Below are positions 16,189 through 20,185 of a DNA stretch of 20,185 nt, in pieces; the first letter of the stretch is position 1, and each line of letters begins with the position of its first letter. The stretch comes from a virus. The stretch is taken from positions 1 to 20,185 of IMG/VR virus record IMGVR_UViG_3300027963_000411. One strand, given 5' to 3'. A program made the translations under genes and the position numbers. Under the pieces are notes generated by a model. That model saw only the letters and a program-made list of their open reading frames with translations. It did no database searches and was not told the origin of the DNA.

Positions 16189-17379
16189 GTGGCTAACAAT
16201 AAAACCAATACATCAATATTATACGAACAAAGAAGATACTACAAATATTCTTTTTTTAATTACATAGAAAATAAAATTGATTTTTGGGAATTACAGAAAT
16301 ATTATGGCAGAGTAGATAAAAGAGGAATTCCATTTTATTTAAATCAACAATATTTAAAATCAATTACAACACCATCAATAACAAATACACAACAAAAACA
16401 AATGGTTTTAAATATTGTTTCTGATTCATTTAAAGAAATGAATGACGAATTCAAGAAAGCAGATTTATATTTTAACATACCAAAGTCTAAATACAATCCA
16501 TTGAAAATAAAAAAATCAACTTTAGTTTTTGAAACAGAATATACAAATTATTTTAGAGAATTATTAAATTTATGGTATAAACAAAACAAAAATAATATTG
16601 ATAATAATATAAGTAATTTTAATGATTTTATGAATTTATTTATAGGTACTTTTGCATATGCAAATGCAATTATGACACAATCTGCTTATTTAACAAGTTT
16701 TCTTTCCTCTCCTCTAAATACTGGTCTTGTAATTGAAATAAGCAACGATAAACATGATGAAGACCCAACAAAAATAAATAATTTTATTAATGATGAAAAT
16801 TTTCAATTCTTTTGTAACACAACTGGTAAATATGGATTCATGGTTGATAAAAATGCGCCTTGGAGAATTGTATACAATTTGACAACGCAATATGCAAATG
16901 ATAAAATGAATCAATACGGAATAACAGATATTGATGATTTGTTCAGCAAATATTATGTTTACCCTCACTTAACAGAATATAAAAAATTAAGAGAAGAATT
17001 TATAAATTTTTATAATTCTAAAGTTAAACAAAAACCAACATTACAAAAATCAGAATATTGTCACATAACAAAAGGTGTTAAATTTACTGAAATTACAAAA
17101 AGCACAGAAACAATTCAAGATGATTTATCTTGGATTAAGTTTTATTACTTTCTAAGATGCAAGGAAGAGACAATTGGAATGACCCAATCTCAATTTGTTA
17201 TAGATTTGAATAAAATTTCTATGCTTTATAATTCTTTTGGTGAAACTTCAGCACTTGAATGGATTTTAAATAAAACCAAAAAGTTTATTGACGGCGGCTC
17301 AAATCCATCGTATACTCAGTATACAGCCGTCACCACAAATAAGTCACAAAACTTAACGCTGTATAACTTTCAATTTTAG
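16189..17379 (+). CDS. Virion-type protein of unknown function
   Basis: The GTG at 16189 is the start: GAGGAA (16177-16182) is six bases upstream and the preceding stop is three bases away. The 396-residue product is rich in Asn, Lys, Tyr and Phe and has no signal peptide or clear membrane segment. Three blocks look conserved: FWELQKYYGRVDKRG (32-46), SSPLNTGLVIEISNDKHDEDP (starting at 173), and GFMVDKNAPWRIVYNL (216-231) followed by DIDDLFSKYYVYPHL. I recall similar block patterns in uncharacterised structural proteins of T4-like marine phages, so a virion or baseplate protein is likely. No function can be stated. It is one of the most AT-rich genes here (12 of 60 bases G/C in the line from 16201) and ends the structural series before a compositional change. 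Confidence 0.6.
   Translation: MANNKTNTSILYEQRRYYKYSFFNYIENKIDFWELQKYYGRVDKRGIPFYLNQQYLKSITTPSITNTQQKQMVLNIVSDSFKEMNDEFKKADLYFNIPKSKYNPLKIKKSTLVFETEYTNYFRELLNLWYKQNKNNIDNNISNFNDFMNLFIGTFAYANAIMTQSAYLTSFLSSPLNTGLVIEISNDKHDEDPTKINNFINDENFQFFCNTTGKYGFMVDKNAPWRIVYNLTTQYANDKMNQYGITDIDDLFSKYYVYPHLTEYKKLREEFINFYNSKVKQKPTLQKSEYCHITKGVKFTEITKSTETIQDDLSWIKFYYFLRCKEETIGMTQSQFVIDLNKISMLYNSFGETSALEWILNKTKKFIDGGSNPSYTQYTAVTTNKSQNLTLYNFQF
17290..17331. repeat. Nested inverted repeats near the end of a coding region
   Basis: Outer arms GACGGC (17290-17295) and GCCGTC (17326-17331) flank an inner perfect inverted repeat, GTATACT-C-AGTATAC (17310-17324). The left spacing is 14 bp and the right 1 bp, so a hairpin would be asymmetric. 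It lies about 50 bp before the stop of the 16189 gene. Confidence 0.5.
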
Positions 17380-17388
17380 AAGGGGCAA

Positions 17389-18591
17389 ATGTTCTTCGAA
17401 GTTATCGACAACAAGTTTGATTGCTTTGGGTATTTCTATGATGGTCACATCATGTTTATGCCTCCAAATACAGAAACAACTAAATATTGCTGGACATATA
17501 ACTCTGCGTTGAAAGACTACTCAGATATTAAGTACGTTTCCTTGTATTGCGAAGGCAAGACAATAACAGAAGTATGTCCAGATTATCTTAAAAATGATTG
17601 GACTAAACTTAACGAACGTTTTAAAGCGTTCTTTAAGTCATTTCATACAGCCAAAATTAATCTTGAAGAAAATTGCTTTTATGATATGGTGCCAATGTCG
17701 TTCTTGATTGACTATTTTGAAACAAAGGTCAAGATTATTGAGCATGTAGTTAGCACATATCAGAAGCCAGCAAACTATGACCATCTTTATGAAGTGATGA
17801 AAGTTTGCGATACTATCTCAAAACAAAAACTCGTAATTGATACTTCCATTTTAAACCTTAAAATTGCAGACCCTGCAATTAAAAAGGCAAAGATGAAGTA
17901 TGATAGCCTTAAACCATATATCAAGTACGATATCTTTGGGACAAAGACGGGCAGACTTTCAACTATCCCCCGTTCTTTTCCAATTCATCAACTTGATAAG
18001 GACTTCCGTAATGTTATAAAGCCAACTAACGATTGGTTTTTGGAGTTAGATTTCAATGGAGCAGAATTGAGGACGTTCCTTGCGCTTGCAGGAAAGCCTC
18101 AACCAAATATTGATATTCATGATTGGAATGTAGAAAACATTTTTGATGGAAAGTACGATAGAGAAGAAGGCAAGAAGAAGATTTTTGAATGGTTATATGG
18201 CGAAACAAAGAACAAGAAAGCAGAAGAGATATACAACAAAGAGCAAGTTAGAAGCAAGTATTGGGATGGAACAAAAGTAACAACATATTGGGGTAGAGAG
18301 ATAGAAGCAGACAAGCACCATTCACTTTCGTATATTGTTCAATCTACGTTTGCTGATTTGGTACTTAAACAGATGGTAAAAGTCTATAAACTCTTGGAGG
18401 GATATAAGTCTTTCATTTCATTTACGATTCATGACAATATCATTGTTGATTTGGCAGACGATGAAAAGCATCTATTGCCACAAATTGTCGAAGTGTTTTC
18501 AAATACAGACCTTGGAAAGTTCCTTGTTAATTTGAAAGCAGGTTCAAATTTTGGTGAAATGAAGAAAATTCACTATAAACAAACTATTTAG
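17389..18591 (+). CDS. Compact family A DNA polymerase-like protein
   Basis: The 400-residue protein has the polymerase motifs of family A (Pol I type). GRL (188-190) corresponds to the TGRLSS element. Motif A is DFNGAELR (221-228), with D221 as first metal ligand. Motif B has the canonical spacing R258-K262-F266-Y270-G271. Motif C is TIHDN (346-350), with H348 and D349. The usual HDE is HDN here. No 3'-5' exonuclease motifs are visible in the first 180 residues, which I do not recognise, and the fingers region between motifs A and B is very short. T4-type phages normally replicate with a family B enzyme, so this may be a repair or accessory polymerase. GAAGGGG precedes the ATG. The gene is richer in G/C (21 of 60 bases in the line from 17401) than the gene before it, suggesting separate origin. 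Confidence 0.82.
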   Translation: MFFEVIDNKFDCFGYFYDGHIMFMPPNTETTKYCWTYNSALKDYSDIKYVSLYCEGKTITEVCPDYLKNDWTKLNERFKAFFKSFHTAKINLEENCFYDMVPMSFLIDYFETKVKIIEHVVSTYQKPANYDHLYEVMKVCDTISKQKLVIDTSILNLKIADPAIKKAKMKYDSLKPYIKYDIFGTKTGRLSTIPRSFPIHQLDKDFRNVIKPTNDWFLELDFNGAELRTFLALAGKPQPNIDIHDWNVENIFDGKYDREEGKKKIFEWLYGETKNKKAEEIYNKEQVRSKYWDGTKVTTYWGREIEADKHHSLSYIVQSTFADLVLKQMVKVYKLLEGYKSFISFTIHDNIIVDLADDEKHLLPQIVEVFSNTDLGKFLVNLKAGSNFGEMKKIHYKQTI

Positions 18592-18610
18592 GCTATAAGG
18601 AAATTACATA

Positions 18611-18967
18611 ATGGACCAAATTGTTGCAAATTTGATTGGTATGGAACAACAACTTCGTATATGGCATTGGCAAACAAAAATGTATTCAAGACACCAAGCA
18701 TATGGTGCTACATACAATGCTCTTGGAGAACTTATAGATTCATTCATGGAAGCATATATGGGTAAATATGGCAGAGTGGAAGCACCATCTTCTGTACCTC
18801 TTGAAAATATGTCTAACGATGTTCAACCAAAAATTGATGAATACATTGAAATGTTAATTGGTTTAACTGAACAGTTAGATGCTAGAGTAGATTCTGACCT
18901 TTTAAATATTCGTGATGAAATGCTAAGTCTTATGAATAAACTCAAATACCTTTTGACACTTAAATAA
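18611..18967 (+). CDS. Dps/ferritin-like small protein
   Basis: The 118-residue helical protein opens with MDQIVANLIGMEQQLRIWHW, containing the HW pair typical of Dps-like helices. H28, D43 and E47 follow; the spacings H-x14-D and D-x3-E equal those of the Dps ferroxidase ligands H63, D78 and E82 of E. coli. It is shorter than Dps (about 167 residues) and lacks a Lys-rich N-terminus. Phages carry short ferritin-like proteins of this kind annotated as domains of unknown function. Iron binding or DNA protection is a possible role, inferred only from these residues. AAGGAAA (18597-18603) is well placed before the ATG. CTATTTAG at 18584-18591 overlaps the preceding stop. Its own stop overlaps the next start (TAATG), so it is probably co-translated with the phosphatase-like gene. 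Confidence 0.65.
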   Translation: MDQIVANLIGMEQQLRIWHWQTKMYSRHQAYGATYNALGELIDSFMEAYMGKYGRVEAPSSVPLENMSNDVQPKIDEYIEMLIGLTEQLDARVDSDLLNIRDEMLSLMNKLKYLLTLK

Positions 18968-19857
18968 TGGAACAAAAAGTTAAAGATTTAATTAAAGAGT
19001 GCAAAACTCTTGTTGAGCAAGGTGAGCCTTTTCAAAGAAAAGTGAAGGCTAAACATTCTCGTTTAAAGAAGAGAGTTGTTGGTCATGGTGGTCAAAAAAA
19101 TACTCCACCATTTTCAGAAAAACCATCAATGGAGCGTTCTAAGTCGGCACCACCAATAGGTGAGGGTTTAGGTGATTTCTTTGGGTTTATGACAACTAAG
19201 CCCAAACAACAACCAAAGAAAACAGAATATAAATACGAAGAAGGTAAAGACTACAATCACGTTTTTCGCAATATTTATGTAGGTGCAGCACCTATTAGTG
19301 GTGGTAAAATAATTGATAGTGCTTTGCAAACATTTGGTTTAATCATAGTTATGTCAAAACAAGTAGCAGACCTCATTGAAAAAAATGAAGTACCAGATAA
19401 TGTTATAACAAAATTTGCCATTGAAGATACAATCAATCCAACACCAGAAGAAAAAATAAAATTAAAACAGGCTGGTAAATTTGGAGAACAATTTATAAGA
19501 AAAAATTCTAATTCTAAAGTGTTATACACATGCTCGCAAGGATTAAACAGGTCCGCCGCCGCTGCTTGTATTACCATGCTGGAACTTGGTATTTCACCAG
19601 AAGAAGCAATTGATAAAGTAGAAGCCGCAAGAGGACCAAAAACTTTAACTTTAAGCGGCCCACCACAAGAACATGCGGGTTTTGTCCCAATTATTAAAGG
19701 GCAAGAATTACAAGAAACAATAAGAAAAAAAGGTTCTAAGTTTTGTTTGTATTCCAAAAAATCAAACAAAAATTTAGGTTGTTCTACATCAAGAAAAGGT
19801 GCAGAAGACAGAGAAAGAGAAGTACAATATTTTAAGCACGCAAAGAAAAAGTCTTGA
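18967..19857 (+). CDS. Dual-specificity phosphatase-like protein with basic phage C-terminal domain
   Basis: The 296-residue protein contains a cysteine phosphatase P-loop, C189-SQGLN-R195-S196 (Cx5R-S), preceded by the strand SKVLYT and followed by the helix AAAACITMLELGISPEEAID, as in dual-specificity phosphatases. D154 is a candidate general acid. The N-terminal 85 residues are basic and Pro/Ser-rich (GGQKNTPPF, RSKSAPP) and look disordered. The C-terminal 40 or so residues, KFCLYSKKSNKNLGC and then REREVQYFKHAKKK, match a short motif I recall from the ends of several phage proteins. This makes a three-part protein. It might dephosphorylate host proteins, RNA 5' ends or nucleotides; the substrate is unknown. 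The start overlaps the Dps-like stop. The stop overlaps the -35 box of the next promoter. Confidence 0.75.
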   Translation: MEQKVKDLIKECKTLVEQGEPFQRKVKAKHSRLKKRVVGHGGQKNTPPFSEKPSMERSKSAPPIGEGLGDFFGFMTTKPKQQPKKTEYKYEEGKDYNHVFRNIYVGAAPISGGKIIDSALQTFGLIIVMSKQVADLIEKNEVPDNVITKFAIEDTINPTPEEKIKLKQAGKFGEQFIRKNSNSKVLYTCSQGLNRSAAAACITMLELGISPEEAIDKVEAARGPKTLTLSGPPQEHAGFVPIIKGQELQETIRKKGSKFCLYSKKSNKNLGCSTSRKGAEDREREVQYFKHAKKKS

Positions 19858-19881
19858 CTTTGATTTCTGTTGTGATATAGT
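19854..19881 (+). promoter_or_regulatory. Sigma-70-like promoter for the Nudix gene
   Basis: TTGACT (19854-19859) and TATAGT (19876-19881) are 16 bp apart, close to the bacterial housekeeping consensus. Transcription would start near 19888, just before the GGAGAG site (19894-19899) of the next gene. It is the best host-type promoter seen here. Confidence 0.6.
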
Positions 19882-19902
19882 TATAGTGGAAGTGGAGAGT
19901 TC

Positions 19903-20185
19903 GTGGATAAAGACCCAAAGGATACTAACGAGTCTGTAATTATTGTTGTAGTAAAAGGTGATAAATCTTTGATTGTTCAACGTTCTAAAACAGACTATTG
20001 GATGCCGTTACATTGGAGTCTTCCCGGCGGTCATATTATGATTGGTGAAACTCCATATCATGCAGCAAAACGAGAATTGGAAGAAGAAGTTGGAATCAAA
20101 GCAAGAACAATCAGTTATGTTGGTACAAGAAAAACCTACAATGACTACAAAATGTACCTATATGTTTGCGATGATTTTGACGGGG
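19903..20185 (+). CDS. Nudix hydrolase (3'-truncated)
   Basis: The frame starts at GTG 19903, the first start after an in-frame TGA at 19873, with GGAG (19894-19897) five bases upstream. It runs off the window end after 94 codons. A complete Nudix box is present: G43-x5-E49-x7-R57-E58-L59-x-E61-E62-x-G64-I65. It is preceded by the usual WSLPGGH. Such enzymes cleave nucleoside diphosphates linked to another group (for example oxidised nucleotides, ADP-ribose, NAD or RNA caps), and several phages carry them. The substrate cannot be told from this part. The visible N-terminus (ESVIIVVVKGDKSLIVQRSK) is the normal first strand pair of the fold. With its own promoter it may be expressed earlier than the tail genes. 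Confidence 0.9.
   Translation, partial: MDKDPKDTNESVIIVVVKGDKSLIVQRSKTDYWMPLHWSLPGGHIMIGETPYHAAKRELEEEVGIKARTISYVGTRKTYNDYKMYLYVCDDFDG

Noticed and set aside
15762-16208. 148-codon open frame on the minus strand
   Set aside because: It overlaps the end of the 993-residue gene and the well-supported GTG start of the next gene; Ser/Thr-rich shadow of the other strand.
19228-19235. TATAAATA inside the phosphatase gene
   Set aside because: Within coding sequence (EYKYEE) and far from any downstream start; treated as chance.
19275-19769. 164-codon open frame on the minus strand
   Set aside because: It is antisense to the phosphatase gene, whose P-loop and conserved order show that the plus frame is the real one.
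1-20185. CRISPR arrays, tRNA or rRNA genes, transposases, integrase or attachment sites
   Set aside because: Looked for on both strands; no regularly spaced repeats, cloverleaf-like gene in a gap, or mobile-element protein was seen. All gaps are under about 125 bp.

Overview
The window is a virion-structure module from a T4-like contractile-tailed phage (Caudoviricetes, myovirus morphology). Nothing in it points to a bacterial chromosome. The DNA is AT-rich and densely packed. Every supported gene lies on the + strand, mostly with gaps of 0-40 bp or TAATG stop/start overlaps. Shine-Dalgarno sequences (AAGGAA, AGGAG, GAGGAA) precede most genes. The T4-type capsid, sheath, tube and gp26-type proteins suggest an uncultivated environmental relative of T4, perhaps marine. 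The host cannot be named from this sequence.

Left part (1-3115): the 3' half of the major capsid protein gene (gp23), a strong intrinsic terminator set among palindromes, a probable neck protein, and a gp15-like tail-sheath stabiliser/terminator. Middle (3178-9727): an oversized contractile sheath protein (gp18), two paralogous tail-tube proteins (gp19-like), and a gp26-type zinc-ribbon baseplate/assembly protein. The gp26-type frame appears to continue into a second frame at a T7 run, which looks like a frameshifted tail-assembly-chaperone pair lying between tube and tape measure. Two unrecognised small proteins follow, separated by a second terminator. Right-middle (9740-17379): tape measure protein, baseplate tube-cap-like protein, LysM-like gp53-type protein, a 993-residue hub-like protein and another virion-type protein.

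Right end (17389-20185): a switch to metabolic and accessory genes. These are a compact family A DNA polymerase-like protein, a Dps/ferritin-like protein, a dual-specificity phosphatase-like protein fused to a phage-specific basic tail, and a truncated Nudix hydrolase with its own sigma-70-like promoter.

Transcription units are suggested by two closely related terminators (stems sharing GATA-GNAA-TATC) and by a recurring TATTTA(T/C) motif in the four larger gaps of the structural region. The observations most worth following are the frameshift candidate at 8208-8422, the family A polymerase with a variant motif C, and the phosphatase fusion. Family names come from motif recognition by eye; no database search was possible.
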